A DNA stretch of 33,123 bases, taken from the NCBI RefSeq assembly GCF_016890225.1, contig NZ_JAFELM010000032.1:1-33123 (forward strand), in the 5' to 3' direction. Within the stretch, counting starts at the first letter, position 1. Each line of letters begins with the position of its first letter. The notes under the pieces are model-generated. The model had not been told where the DNA came from and did no database searches. It saw only the letters and a program-made list of their open reading frames with translations. Made by a program: the position numbers and the translations under genes. This DNA is from Bacillus suaedaesalsae. Its GTDB lineage: Bacteria; Bacillota; Bacilli; Bacillales; SA4. This document shows, piece by piece, positions 8,935 to 18,659 of the stretch.

Positions 8935-8964
8935 TCATATTAATCCATATATTAGGTGATACTA
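8935..8964 (+). promoter_or_regulatory. Candidate sigma-G promoter of the germination operon
   Basis: TCATA (8935-8939), an 18-nt spacer and GATACTA (8958-8964) each differ by one base from the sigma-G elements I recall (about GHATR and CATNHTA). Germinant receptor operons are expressed in the forespore by sigma-G, and the position, 30 bp before the start codon, fits. The match is short, so this is an inference. Confidence 0.4.
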
Positions 8965-8993
8965 TTTTTATCCTAATTATACGTGGTGATGAA

Positions 8994-10112
8994 TTGAAGA
9001 TCTTAACAAAAATACTACTCCCGAGACAGCTGTTATTGCTTCTAATTCTTTCTACAGGCTTGCTAAATCATGTCATTCTTATACCAAACTTATTGACTGC
9101 TGCTGGAAGAGATAGCTGGATTAGTGTGATTGTATCATACCCAATCTCCATTATCTTCTTATGGTTAATTTACTATATTGTAAAAAATAGCCCTCCCGAA
9201 GGTTTCTTTACTTTGGTAAGACAACGTCTTGGCATTGTTTTTTCTACACTACTCTCAATTCCTGTTATGTTGTTTTTATTTACTAGCTCATACGTAACAT
9301 TAAAGGATTTAATAATTTGGCTGAATGCTTACTTTCTAGCTGATTCTTCCATACTAATGATTACAATAGTTTTATTTATATCTTGTTTTATTTTTACCTT
9401 AGCTGGCGTTAAACATATGGCCATCACTAGTGGTTACCTACTGCCACTTGTCATGATATTCGGGATATCGATCGCAATCATTAACACAGACCTAAAAGAC
9501 CCAAGTTTACTATTTCCTATTTTGGCTGAAGGGTTCTCTCCACTTTTAAGAGGAATAATCTATTCCCTCTCTGGCCTTCTTGAAATTTATGTGGTTATTT
9601 TGCTGCAACCCTTTTCACAGGAGCCTATCAAATTTAGACAATTGTTTATACTATTAACTATCTTAACAGGGTTAATTTTTGGACCGCTATCTGCATCACT
9701 AATGGAATTTGGTCCAACAGAATCTGTCAACTATAGATACCCTGCCTATGAGCAATGGCGAGTTTTGAGTATTGGAGAATATATCAATCATTTAGATTTT
9801 TTTGCTTTATATCAGTGGTTAAGCGGTGCATTGATACGTGTCGGATTATTAATGTTTTTACTTGGGCTATTCCTCACTAAGAAAGTAAATCATTACCGAT
9901 TAAATTTAAGGGTTATCCTTTTCACATATCTCCTACTATTCTGCCTAATGGTATTCGTAAAGGTAGAAGCTCATTATTTTAACATTTTTATTTATAAGTA
10001 CTTTTTACCATCATGTTTAATTATTTTTCTCATTCAAATTCTGGTATCAGCACTGATTATATTTGTTCTAAAACGAAGAGGTGTACAACATGATGCAAAC
10101 ATCAAACTCTAA
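8994..10112 (+). CDS. Spore germinant receptor B subunit (GerAB/GerKB family permease)
   Basis: This 372-aa protein, hydrophobic throughout, has about ten membrane segments and belongs to the spore germination permease family (APC-like fold). In the forespore inner membrane such B subunits bind the germinant and act with the A and C subunits. It begins with TTG behind GGTGAT (KILTKILLPRQLL). The first of three genes, it overlaps the start of the A-subunit gene by 23 nt. Which germinant is sensed cannot be told from sequence. The specific paralogue (gerA, gerB, gerK type) is also unclear, so no symbol is given. Confidence 0.9.
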   Translation: MKILTKILLPRQLLLLLILSTGLLNHVILIPNLLTAAGRDSWISVIVSYPISIIFLWLIYYIVKNSPPEGFFTLVRQRLGIVFSTLLSIPVMLFLFTSSYVTLKDLIIWLNAYFLADSSILMITIVLFISCFIFTLAGVKHMAITSGYLLPLVMIFGISIAIINTDLKDPSLLFPILAEGFSPLLRGIIYSLSGLLEIYVVILLQPFSQEPIKFRQLFILLTILTGLIFGPLSASLMEFGPTESVNYRYPAYEQWRVLSIGEYINHLDFFALYQWLSGALIRVGLLMFLLGLFLTKKVNHYRLNLRVILFTYLLLFCLMVFVKVEAHYFNIFIYKYFLPSCLIIFLIQILVSALIIFVLKRRGVQHDANIKL

Positions 10113-11541
10113 TACAACTATAGAACCTCCTGAAGAAAAAGTAATAAAGTTAAAATTGCAGTTTCAAAAAAGCCAAGACTTACAATGTAAAGTCCATGTG
10201 ACAGAAAGAGAATCCTTTGAAATCATATATTTTGAAAGCTTAATAAATCTACAAAATTTAGATCACTATATTCTCCCTAAATTAGGAGAGCATAATGAAA
10301 CTTCTGTTAAAGATAAGCTCCTATCATTATTTCAAGCAGAAGATGTATCGGCAAAACCAATAGAAGATTTGTCACAATTACTGTTTGAAGGATACGCCAT
10401 CTTTATCGTAAATGACTTCCTATTAAGTATTCATGTAGGGGAATTTCCTAAGAGGCAGCCGGAAGAATCTGCTCTAGAGACGTCCATTAGAGGACCAAAG
10501 GATGGGTTTGTTGAGGATTTAAAGACCAATATTTCGTTAATAAGACGCAGGCTAAACACTCCGTCCTTATGTTTAGAGAAATTCACCATCGGTAAAAGAA
10601 GTAAAACAAAAGTTGCCATCATGTATCTTGATGATGTCATCAATCAAAGTGTACTCGAAGATATTCGCAATAGATTAAACAACGTTGAATTAGATATATT
10701 GGTAAGTATATATGATCTAGAATCGTATATACGAGACAGACCTTATTCTATTTTCCCAACGTTAGACTATTCTGGTAGACCTGACTTTATTGCTCAATCA
10801 TTAAATCAAGGTAGATTTGCTCTTTTAGTTGACGGCAATCCAACCGTCTCCTTTGCACCTATTAATTTATTACTCCAAACTAAGTCACCTGAGGATACGT
10901 ACAATAGTTATGCATTTGTGGCATTAGAAAGAGTTATACGATTATTTGGGGTTACTGTTGCCGGATTATTACCTGGTGTTTGGATTGCATTTTCCGGTTT
11001 TAATATCGAACAAATTCCATACTTATTAGTAGCTACAATCTCAATTTCACGTTTTGGATTACCTTTATCTGCTCCTATCGAAATGTTCATCGTATTATTT
11101 TTATTTGAGCTCTTTAACGAAGCTGGAGTTCGATTACCAAGAGCAATTGGGCAAACGGTTGCTGTGCTTGGTGGATTAATTGTAGGAGATGCGGCAATTC
11201 GAGCAGGCTTGACCTCCCCGACGATGTTAGTGGTTGCTGCCATTACCTATATCTCCTCTTTTACATTAGTGAATCAATCACTATCTTCAGCCTTTACAAT
11301 CATTAGATTTACGGTACTGCTATTAAGCACTCTTTTTGGGTTATTTGGAGTCATAATCGGTTTTATTCTAACAATTCTATACCTTTCTACTCTTTCGTCC
11401 TTTGGTGTCCCATATCTAGGGTCAGTTGCTCCAATTAATACTAAAGAAATTATTAAATCATTCCTTAAGGCACCACGCCAATTTTATAAAGAAAGAACAA
11501 AAGCAACAAGTCCAAAAGACCCCACAAGAGGTGGTAATTAA
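10090..11541 (+). CDS. Spore germinant receptor A subunit (GerAA/GerKA family)
   Basis: At 483 aa the protein is normal for the family. It has a large hydrophilic N-terminal half (to about residue 275) containing the family stretch IMYLDDVINQSVLEDIRNRL and the segment ALLVDGNPTVSFAPIN. Four to six membrane segments (about 285-440) include GVTVAGLLPGVWIAFSGF, and a basic tail follows. It forms the receptor and, by current models, ion channel core of the germinosome in the spore inner membrane. The frame is open from GTG 10081, but that GTG is part of the ribosome site AGAGGTG, so ATG 10090 is the likely start. It overlaps the B-subunit gene. Confidence 0.92.
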   Translation: MMQTSNSNTTIEPPEEKVIKLKLQFQKSQDLQCKVHVTERESFEIIYFESLINLQNLDHYILPKLGEHNETSVKDKLLSLFQAEDVSAKPIEDLSQLLFEGYAIFIVNDFLLSIHVGEFPKRQPEESALETSIRGPKDGFVEDLKTNISLIRRRLNTPSLCLEKFTIGKRSKTKVAIMYLDDVINQSVLEDIRNRLNNVELDILVSIYDLESYIRDRPYSIFPTLDYSGRPDFIAQSLNQGRFALLVDGNPTVSFAPINLLLQTKSPEDTYNSYAFVALERVIRLFGVTVAGLLPGVWIAFSGFNIEQIPYLLVATISISRFGLPLSAPIEMFIVLFLFELFNEAGVRLPRAIGQTVAVLGGLIVGDAAIRAGLTSPTMLVVAAITYISSFTLVNQSLSSAFTIIRFTVLLLSTLFGLFGVIIGFILTILYLSTLSSFGVPYLGSVAPINTKEIIKSFLKAPRQFYKERTKATSPKDPTRGGN

Positions 11542-11543
11542 CC

Positions 11544-12707
11544 ATGAAGAGGATCAGAGCTCTCACTGTTATATTATGTTGTATCTTCCTTACAAGCTGT
11601 TCTGGTTTAAAAAACATTCAAGACTTAACCTACATTGTGGCTATTGGTATGGATTATAACGAAGAGAAAAAGGAGTATATTGCTTATATCCAAGGTTTGA
11701 ATTTTGCAAATGTAGCAAAACAGGAAGGCGGAAAGCCTACTGAACCTGTTCCTATTTTCATTGCATCTGCAACTGGTGAAACATTAAATTTAGCAGTCAG
11801 TAAATTATATAGGAAGTCTGAACCTCCTTTATTTTTTGGACATACTAATACACTGATCTTAAGTGAAAGACTGGTGAAACATAAATTTAAAGAGGTCATT
11901 GAGGAATTTGGGAGAAATCGGTCACTCAGACCTACACTTCGAGTCATGATCACAAAAGAAGAGATTCAAGACACGCTAAATACAAAGGCATTATTTAATT
12001 ATCCTGCAATCTATACGGTTCTTTTTAAAAAGAATCATAACGAGATTGCACAAGATGAAATTAAGCCAGTTCAATTAATGAAATTTTTGAGGGATTTCTA
12101 TGAGCCAATGGGAGTTGCAAAGCTCCCCACTGTTAAAATTGACAAAGACAGCTGGAAGGCTGATAAAGATTACCCCGTTTTATTTTTTGATGGGTATGCT
12201 GTATTTCAGCTACAAGAATATATATCTAATCTCTCTTCTGACGACGCAATGTTTACAAACTGGCTCCTAGAAAAAAAGGTAGCCTTACATCATAAAGTGG
12301 AAGTGGACGGTCAATTAGTAGCTGCTGTTAAGCTAAGCTCTCCCAAAATGAAAATCAAATATGAAGATGATAAACAGATGCCCAAGTTCTCAATAGAACT
12401 GTCAGTAGAAGGCGATCTACTCGAGAAGATTAAAGATGTTCCATATATTGAATTAAAGAAGAAGATCGAAACAGACCTCAACAATAAAATTACTGCCCTA
12501 TATAAAGTAGGACTTGAAAATAAGATAGATATTTTAGATGCTGGTGAAAAATGGTATAGGAAAAACCCGAAAAAGTACCAAGAATTAAAAGAAACAAAAC
12601 AGTTTTATTTAGATGAAAGTTCGTTAACCGATATAAAAGTAAGTGTGCAGATTCTTCATTTTAATAGTTATAAATACGAACAAAGAGTTAATGGTGGTGG
12701 TTTATAA
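11544..12707 (+). CDS. Spore germinant receptor C subunit, lipoprotein (Ger(x)C family)
   Basis: This 387-aa lipoprotein has a signal peptide MKRIRALTVILCCIFLTSC with a lipobox (LTSC, Cys about residue 19). After processing it would be lipid-anchored on the outer face of the forespore inner membrane. The body matches Ger(x)C proteins, including YIVAIGMDYNEEKKEYI, FFGHTNTLILSE and the C-terminal DIKVSVQI region. It starts 2 bp after the A-subunit stop with AGAGGTGG upstream. It completes a B-A-C operon. No convincing terminator follows; the next 160 bp are AT-rich. Confidence 0.92.
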   Translation: MKRIRALTVILCCIFLTSCSGLKNIQDLTYIVAIGMDYNEEKKEYIAYIQGLNFANVAKQEGGKPTEPVPIFIASATGETLNLAVSKLYRKSEPPLFFGHTNTLILSERLVKHKFKEVIEEFGRNRSLRPTLRVMITKEEIQDTLNTKALFNYPAIYTVLFKKNHNEIAQDEIKPVQLMKFLRDFYEPMGVAKLPTVKIDKDSWKADKDYPVLFFDGYAVFQLQEYISNLSSDDAMFTNWLLEKKVALHHKVEVDGQLVAAVKLSSPKMKIKYEDDKQMPKFSIELSVEGDLLEKIKDVPYIELKKKIETDLNNKITALYKVGLENKIDILDAGEKWYRKNPKKYQELKETKQFYLDESSLTDIKVSVQILHFNSYKYEQRVNGGGL

Positions 12708-13176
12708 ATCAGCTTGAAAACACTTATTAAATTTAAACCACTTGCATTTTAGAAAGTAATATTTTGCTTCAAAAAGGTTTTTTATAATATAAAGAATTAG
12801 TAGTTCCTGTTAGAGCTGCTATTGTTTAACTCAAACAAGCATTTCTCTGCTAATAATCTAGCTTAAAATGCTTTTAATCCTTTTTGGGGACTTATTTTTT
12901 CGTCGAATACTCGTTCTTATCAGCGACCAAGTGCCGATATCGGCGATAATCAGGGATATTTCGACGATTTTTACGTTTTTATCGGCGATTCCTGGACTCT
13001 TTTCGGCGAGTACCTCCTTTTATTGGCGACTTTATCCGTATATCAGCGAGCTTGACTTCGTTTTCAACGACTCACTCTTATTTTCTGCGAAACCACTTCT
13101 TCAACGGCCATTAGAAAAATTCCAATTGCTCGGATCTTATATGACCACTTCAATCGCACAGTTTCATCTAAGCAAA
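12708..13176. other. Gene-free region between convergent genes, containing phased repeats
   Basis: 12708-12900 is plain AT-rich sequence without a clear terminator for the germination operon. 12901-13090 carries the ten-unit repeat described separately. 13091-13176 shows nothing recognisable. A 112-codon frame opens at 12868 but has no ribosome site, and its repeats shift frame, so it is probably not a gene. Confidence 0.6.
12901..13090. repeat. Ten degenerate TATCGGCGA-type repeats phased at 20-21 bp
   Basis: Hexamer cores related to CGGCGA start at 12901, 12921, 12941, 12962, 12983, 13004, 13024, 13044, 13065 and 13085. The steps are 20, 20, 21, 21, 21, 20, 20, 21 and 20 bp. Most are preceded by TTAT or TTTT; spacer sequence is not conserved. 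The mix of 20 and 21 rules out a fixed reading frame but keeps each core on the same face of the helix (two turns). I recall similar intergenic CGCCGATAA-rich tracts in other Bacillaceae, but cannot verify it here. Confidence 0.8.
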
Positions 13177-13219
13177 AACAAAGCCTCCCTTAGTTCAATG
13201 AACTAAGGGAGGCTTTGTT
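13172..13219 (-). terminator. groEL terminator
   Basis: A perfect 19-bp inverted repeat (13177-13195 and 13201-13219, loop CATTG on the minus strand) is followed by TTTTTGC. It ends the groESL transcript 13 bp after the groEL stop. Confidence 0.92.
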
Positions 13220-13232
13220 CAACGGCGAATGA

Positions 13233-14864
<1,632 letters not shown>

Positions 14865-14945
14865 TTACCTCCCTATGTTTTGAAAAAAATAAGTATACAA
14901 ACAAGTAGACAATTTTTGTTGTCCTAATATTCTAAGTATAGTGTA

Positions 14946-15230
14946 TTAGCCGATAACAGCTAAAATGTCATTTTCACGAAGAACTAAATACTCAGTGCCT
15001 TCGTACTTTACTTCAGTACCAGCATATTTTGAGAAGATGATGCGATCCCCCACTGATACTTCTAGTGCTACACGCTCACCGTTTTCTAGCACGCGACCAG
15101 TACCTACTGCTACTACTTTACCTTCCTGAGGCTTTTCCTTAGCAGAATCAGGTAATACGATACCGCTAGCAGTTTTTTCTTCAGACTCAACAAGCTCAAT
15201 AATAACGCGATCTCCTAATGGCTTAATCAT
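14946..15230 (-). CDS. groES: 10-kDa co-chaperonin GroES
   Basis: This 94-aa co-chaperonin forms the heptameric lid of GroEL. The mobile loop [18 protein letters not shown] carries the IVL GroEL-binding tripeptide, and the C-terminus is [14 protein letters not shown]. The frame is open further upstream to 15275, but the start ATG 15230 ([12 protein letters not shown]) has AGGAGGT seven bases before it and matches GroES proteins. The longer frame would run into the CIRCE operator. Confidence 0.98.
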   Translation of the reverse strand: MIKPLGDRVIIELVESEEKTASGIVLPDSAKEKPQEGKVVAVGTGRVLENGERVALEVSVGDRIIFSKYAGTEVKYEGTEYLVLRENDILAVIG

Positions 15231-15268
15231 GAGACCTACCTCCTCTAATATTGTTAGTTTTTTACTTA

Positions 15269-15295
15269 TTAGCACTCAAACACATCGAGTGCTAA
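15269..15295. promoter_or_regulatory. CIRCE operator (HrcA binding site)
   Basis: Perfect inverted repeat TTAGCACTC-N9-GAGTGCTAA, the consensus operator of the heat-shock repressor HrcA. It lies 39 bp upstream of groES and just downstream of the promoter, so repressor binding would block transcription or act in the leader. Confidence 0.98.
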
Positions 15296-15305
15296 CACAG
15301 TTATT

Positions 15306-15334
15306 ATATTAAATAATCTAACTCACGAATGCAA
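15306..15334 (-). promoter_or_regulatory. groES-groEL promoter (sigma-A)
   Basis: Minus-strand -35 TTGCAT (15329-15334), 17-nt spacer, -10 TAATAT (15306-15311). The start point would fall about where CIRCE begins, the usual arrangement for HrcA-controlled groESL. Confidence 0.75.
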
Positions 15335-15555
15335 GTATAAACTATCCAATTTCTAAAAAAATTTCAATTAAAAATCCAATCTTTTGGAAAAGGCATACTC
15401 TTCCATTTTATCATTTCTACTATAATTTATACCTACTACATACAATAATTAAAAGGACAAAGTTCACGCGGGGGAGATATCATTATTGTAAAAATTCTTT
15501 ATATGTTACAATACGTGTGGGCATGTAAATGCAAAGGAAAAAGGAGAATAAAAAA

Positions 15556-16263
15556 TTGGAGAAACGTCATTGGTATGTAGTGTTAACCTATGTAATTATG
15601 CAATTCTCAACCATTCTGGGTGTTCCATTATTTTATAATCTCGGAATACAGCCAAAAGAAGTTGCGCTCGCTTACTGGTTAATTTTTAGTTTTTTATCGG
15701 CACTAATAATTATTTTAATATTAATGAGAAAAGACATGAGACCAGATCAATTGAGGGATGATCGCAGTTCACTACCAGTTGCTCTTCTTTGGTCAGTTTT
15801 CGGAGTGTTTTTAGCACTATTTGCCCAAGGAATAGCAGGTGTTCTTGAAAATAAACTATTTGGGATTGAACCTGGTTCTGAAAACACAGAATTTCTAGTG
15901 GAAATCGCGATGGCTACTCCCCTATTTATCGTCGTAACATCTGTTATTGGACCAATACTTGAAGAAGTAATTTTCCGGAAAATTTTGTTCGGATCTTTAT
16001 ATAAACGATTTAACTTTATTCTTGCAGCTGTCATTAGCTCTATTATTTTTGCAATTGTTCATATGGATTTCACACATATTCTCATTTATACTGCGATGGG
16101 CTTCACATTCGCCTATTTATATGTTAAAACGAAACGTATTATTGTACCGATTATTGCACATGTTTCGATGAATACGTTTGTTGTATTAGTTCAATTAGTA
16201 TTTAAAGATGAAATTGAAAAATACCAGCAGCAAGTAGAGTCAATGCAATTTATTTTCTTTTAA
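15556..16263 (+). CDS. ydiL: CPBP-family intramembrane protease-like protein (YdiL)
   Basis: This membrane protein of about 235 aa has roughly six hydrophobic segments and the CPBP (CAAX protease and bacteriocin-processing) motifs: EEVIFRKILFG (EExxxR), then HMDFTHILIYTAMG and HVSMNTF with the other conserved His/Asn residues. Members are intramembrane metal-independent proteases or related scaffolds; the substrate here is unknown. The frame opens at ATG 15529, but a strong AAAGGAG lies inside it at 15538-15546, nine bases before TTG 15556, so TTG is the more likely start. It is divergent from groES and is followed by ydiK, as in B. subtilis. Confidence 0.85.
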   Translation: MEKRHWYVVLTYVIMQFSTILGVPLFYNLGIQPKEVALAYWLIFSFLSALIIILILMRKDMRPDQLRDDRSSLPVALLWSVFGVFLALFAQGIAGVLENKLFGIEPGSENTEFLVEIAMATPLFIVVTSVIGPILEEVIFRKILFGSLYKRFNFILAAVISSIIFAIVHMDFTHILIYTAMGFTFAYLYVKTKRIIVPIIAHVSMNTFVVLVQLVFKDEIEKYQQQVESMQFIFF

Positions 16264-16298
16264 ATTTACCAGCATACATATTTGGAGGTTTTAACATC

Positions 16299-16508
16299 AT
16301 GCGTACTTCACCGTTTCTAATGGGGCTATTGTACTTAGGTATGGGGACTGTTTTTGTTGTACTAGCTGTTCAAAGCGCACAAGTTGATATGTGGAGCTTC
16401 TCAACAATCATATTAATGATTGTAGCAACATTTGATATTGGCGTAGGTGTCAGAATGTTTTTGTTACATAACAGAATAAATAAGATGAAGAATAAAGACT
16501 CCAAGTAA
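16299..16508 (+). CDS. ydiK: YdiK-like small membrane protein (DUF4305)
   Basis: The protein has 69 residues. Two membrane segments (about 5-25 and 32-54) are followed by a basic Lys/Asn-rich tail. It matches YdiK by content and by its conserved place next to ydiL. Function is unknown. It has a strong TTGGAGG ribosome site and lies 35 bp after ydiL, probably in one operon, ended by the terminator just after its stop codon. Confidence 0.8.
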   Translation: MRTSPFLMGLLYLGMGTVFVVLAVQSAQVDMWSFSTIILMIVATFDIGVGVRMFLLHNRINKMKNKDSK

Positions 16509-16524
16509 TCTTGGGTCTTTTTTT
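16495..16524 (+). terminator. ydiL-ydiK terminator
   Basis: The stem AAGACTCCAAG / CTTGGGTCTT (16495-16519) is followed by TTTTTTAT. It overlaps the ydiK stop codon. Confidence 0.88.
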
Positions 16525-16587
16525 ATCGTTTTTATAAATTATCCAAAAATTACATGCATTGCTTTCCTTCATATTACTCGATTATTA

Positions 16588-16595
16588 GTCGATAT
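16588..16595 (+). promoter_or_regulatory. Possible sigma-D -10 element of the chemoreceptor gene
   Basis: GTCGATAT matches 7 of 8 bases of the sigma-D -10 consensus GCCGATAT used by motility and chemotaxis genes. The expected TAAA -35 is poor here (about 16569). It lies 39 bp upstream of the chemoreceptor start, a sensible place. Tentative. Confidence 0.35.
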
Positions 16596-16633
16596 AAAGA
16601 CAAGTTATATTACTACTTAAAAGGAGTGAAACA

Positions 16634-18376
16634 ATGAAACTACGCATTAGTCACAAATTAATCGCAATGATGTTAGTTATATTAATTGTACCGAATATCA
16701 TTATTGGATCTGTTGCTTATTTTATTGCAAAAGATCAAATGGATAACCTAGGAAGAACGACACTTAAAAATGGTGTAGAAATGGCACTTCAACTTATTGA
16801 TTCTGCCAATAAGCAAGTTGAAGATGGCGAACTAACACTTGAAGAAGCTCAAGAAAGAGTAAAAGTTTATTTAATCGGTGAAATGAATGCAGACGGAAAG
16901 CGTACCATTTCTAGTCCAGTTGATTTAGGGGAAAATGGATACTTTGTTGCTTACGATGAAAAAGGGCTTGAATTAGCTCACCCAACGATTGAAGGAAAAA
17001 ATGTATGGGAAACAGCAGACACTGATGGGTCATTATTTGTACAGGAACAAATTAAGATCGCCCAAAATGGTGGTGGATTTGTAGAATATAGCTGGGCATT
17101 GCCAACAGATGAAAATTCAAGAGAACTAAAAATCACGTATAATAAGATGGATCCGAACTGGGGTTGGATCATCTCAGCAGGAACGTATGAAATGGACTTT
17201 AATCAAGGAGCTAACCAAGTTCTAATTGCACTTGTCATTACGCTTGCTATCTCAATTGTAATTGGTGGATTCCTTTCTTATTATTTTGCTGGAAAAATCT
17301 CTAAACCTATAAATTCCATTACAAATCACGTGACAGAAGTAGCAAACGGAAACTTAGCTGTTCATGTTGAAGAGCTAAAACGTTCAGATGAAATTGGTGA
17401 ACTTGTAAATGGCTTTGGCAAAATGGTTCATAACTTAAGAGAATTAATTACGAAAGTAAACGGATCTGTTCACAGTATCACTAGCACCTCACAAAACCTA
17501 AGTGCAGTTGCTGAAGAAACAACAGCTTCTAGCGAAGAAATCGGTAAGGCAATTGGTGAGATTTCTAAAGGTGCTGTGCAACAAGCAAGTGATGCTGATG
17601 ATACTTTTAATGCAACAGTTGAACTTGCGAATCAAATTCAGTCATTATCTGATAAGACTAAGTTAATGAGTGAAGCTTCCTCACAAGTTGTTGCATCTAA
17701 TAAAATCGGAATGACTAGTGTTTCTACGTTAAAAGATAAATCAAGTGATACAGAAATGTCGGTTGGTCAGACGAAAGAAGTTATTGAAACATTAACAGAA
17801 AAGGTAAAAGAAATTGAAATGATTATTGGAACAATTAATTCTATCTCTGAGCAAACAAACTTACTTGCATTAAATGCTTCTATTGAGGCTGCAAGAGCTG
17901 GGGAACATGGAAAAGGATTCGCAGTTGTAGCAAGTGAAGTAAGAAAGCTTGCAGAAGAAACATCAAATGCAACAGACAAAGTACGTCAAACGTTATCAGG
18001 CATTATCGATGTAACAAGCATTGCTAACTATGAAATGGACAAAACAAAGCTATTAGCAAAAGAACAATTAGATGCTGTAATGGAAACTGAGCAATCGTTT
18101 AAGAAAATTGCTGGTAGCGTTTCCGGTATCGAATCAATTATTTCAGATGTAAATGACAACATTCAATTACTAGTTTCTAGTAAGGACAATGTCTCTAACG
18201 CAGTTGAAAGCATTGCAGCAGTTAGTCAGCAATCTGCTGCTTCAACAGAGCAAATTACCTCAAGTATTGATGAGCAGTTAAATGCGATTGTTGTCGTTTC
18301 TGATTCTGCACAAGAATTAAACGATTTAATTAATGACTTAAAACTAGAGATTGAAAAATTTAAATTACAGTCATAA
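16634..18376 (+). CDS. Methyl-accepting chemotaxis protein with Cache sensor domain
   Basis: This 580-aa transmembrane chemoreceptor has membrane segment 1 at about 8-30 and an extracellular Cache-like ligand domain (about 35-190) with the typical [12 protein letters not shown] and [10 protein letters not shown] segments. Membrane segment 2 (about 195-220) is followed by HAMP (about 217-270) and a long signalling coiled coil. Its hairpin tip (about 406-443) has the invariant [19 protein letters not shown] and [15 protein letters not shown] motifs. It would signal through CheA/CheW to the flagellar motor. The ligand is unknown; Cache receptors often sense amino or organic acids. It is monocistronic with AAAGGAG before ATG. 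I do not recall a receptor between ydiK and tatC in B. subtilis, so it looks like an insertion here. Confidence 0.95.
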   Translation: MKLRISHKLIAMMLVILIVPNIIIGSVAYFIAKDQMDNLGRTTLKNGVEMALQLIDSANKQVEDGELTLEEAQERVKVYLIGEMNADGKRTISSPVDLGENGYFVAYDEKGLELAHPTIEGKNVWETADTDGSLFVQEQIKIAQNGGGFVEYSWALPTDENSRELKITYNKMDPNWGWIISAGTYEMDFNQGANQVLIALVITLAISIVIGGFLSYYFAGKISKPINSITNHVTEVANGNLAVHVEELKRSDEIGELVNGFGKMVHNLRELITKVNGSVHSITSTSQNLSAVAEETTASSEEIGKAIGEISKGAVQQASDADDTFNATVELANQIQSLSDKTKLMSEASSQVVASNKIGMTSVSTLKDKSSDTEMSVGQTKEVIETLTEKVKEIEMIIGTINSISEQTNLLALNASIEAARAGEHGKGFAVVASEVRKLAEETSNATDKVRQTLSGIIDVTSIANYEMDKTKLLAKEQLDAVMETEQSFKKIAGSVSGIESIISDVNDNIQLLVSSKDNVSNAVESIAAVSQQSAASTEQITSSIDEQLNAIVVVSDSAQELNDLINDLKLEIEKFKLQS

Positions 18377-18382
18377 CAAACA

Positions 18383-18410
18383 AAGAGCATGGGAATGATC
18401 CCATGCTCTT
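18383..18410 (+). terminator. Chemoreceptor gene hairpin, terminator with a poor U-tract
   Basis: A perfect 12-bp stem AAGAGCATGGGA / TCCCATGCTCTT with loop ATGA directly follows the stop codon. The usual T-run is missing: the next bases are AAATTTAGGC, the first bases of the palindromic element at 18410. Confidence 0.7.
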
Positions 18411-18659
18411 AAATTTAGGCTGTTTTCGCATACTTTGTTGCTATTTTTACAAAAAAGAATTTATATTAGGTCCGTTGATTTCCGCTTCAGGCACACGCTT
18501 TCCGCGGGGAGGGACGTGAGCCTCCTCGGCTTCGCCTGTGGGGTCTCACGATTCCCTCTATCTCCCGCAGGAGTCGAGTGCCTTCCGCTCCAATCAACTC
18601 AATTTTTTAACAGAGATATCCAAATAGCAACTATCTTTTACGAAAAGAGCCTAAATTTA
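18410..18659. repeat. MITE-like palindromic element A (250 bp)
   Basis: Imperfect terminal inverted repeats of about 38 bp (18410-18447 and 18622-18659) share TAAATTTAGGCT, TTTTCG and GTTGCTATTT. Inside is a GC-rich core (about 18472-18600) made of nested inverted repeats: GTTGATT / AATCAAC, AGGCAC / GTGCCT, GCGGGGA / TCTCCCGC and CGTGAG / CTCACG. It encodes nothing. The right end directly abuts the tatC stop codon and the left end abuts the chemoreceptor terminator. The core is shared with element B at 20302-20480. The form fits a non-autonomous mobile element; I recall this core as a common Bacillaceae intergenic repeat. Confidence 0.8.

Larger units (their letters stand above)
8406..8993. 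other. 588-bp gene-free region between divergent operons
   Basis: AT-rich spacer between the moxR operon (minus) and the germination operon (plus). No open frame with a plausible ribosome site is seen. It contains a terminator-like hairpin at 8721-8765 that no annotated gene reads into, and a sigma-G-like promoter at 8935-8964. Otherwise I see only scattered promoter-like AT-rich sequence. Confidence 0.6.

Noticed and set aside
12868-13206. 112-codon open frame through the phased repeats
   Set aside because: It has no ribosome binding site, its repeats shift frame because steps are 20 as well as 21 bp, and it runs through the groEL terminator stem.
15231-15275. Upstream start for GroES
   Set aside because: The extension overlaps CIRCE and lacks a ribosome site; ATG 15230 has a strong AGGAGGT.
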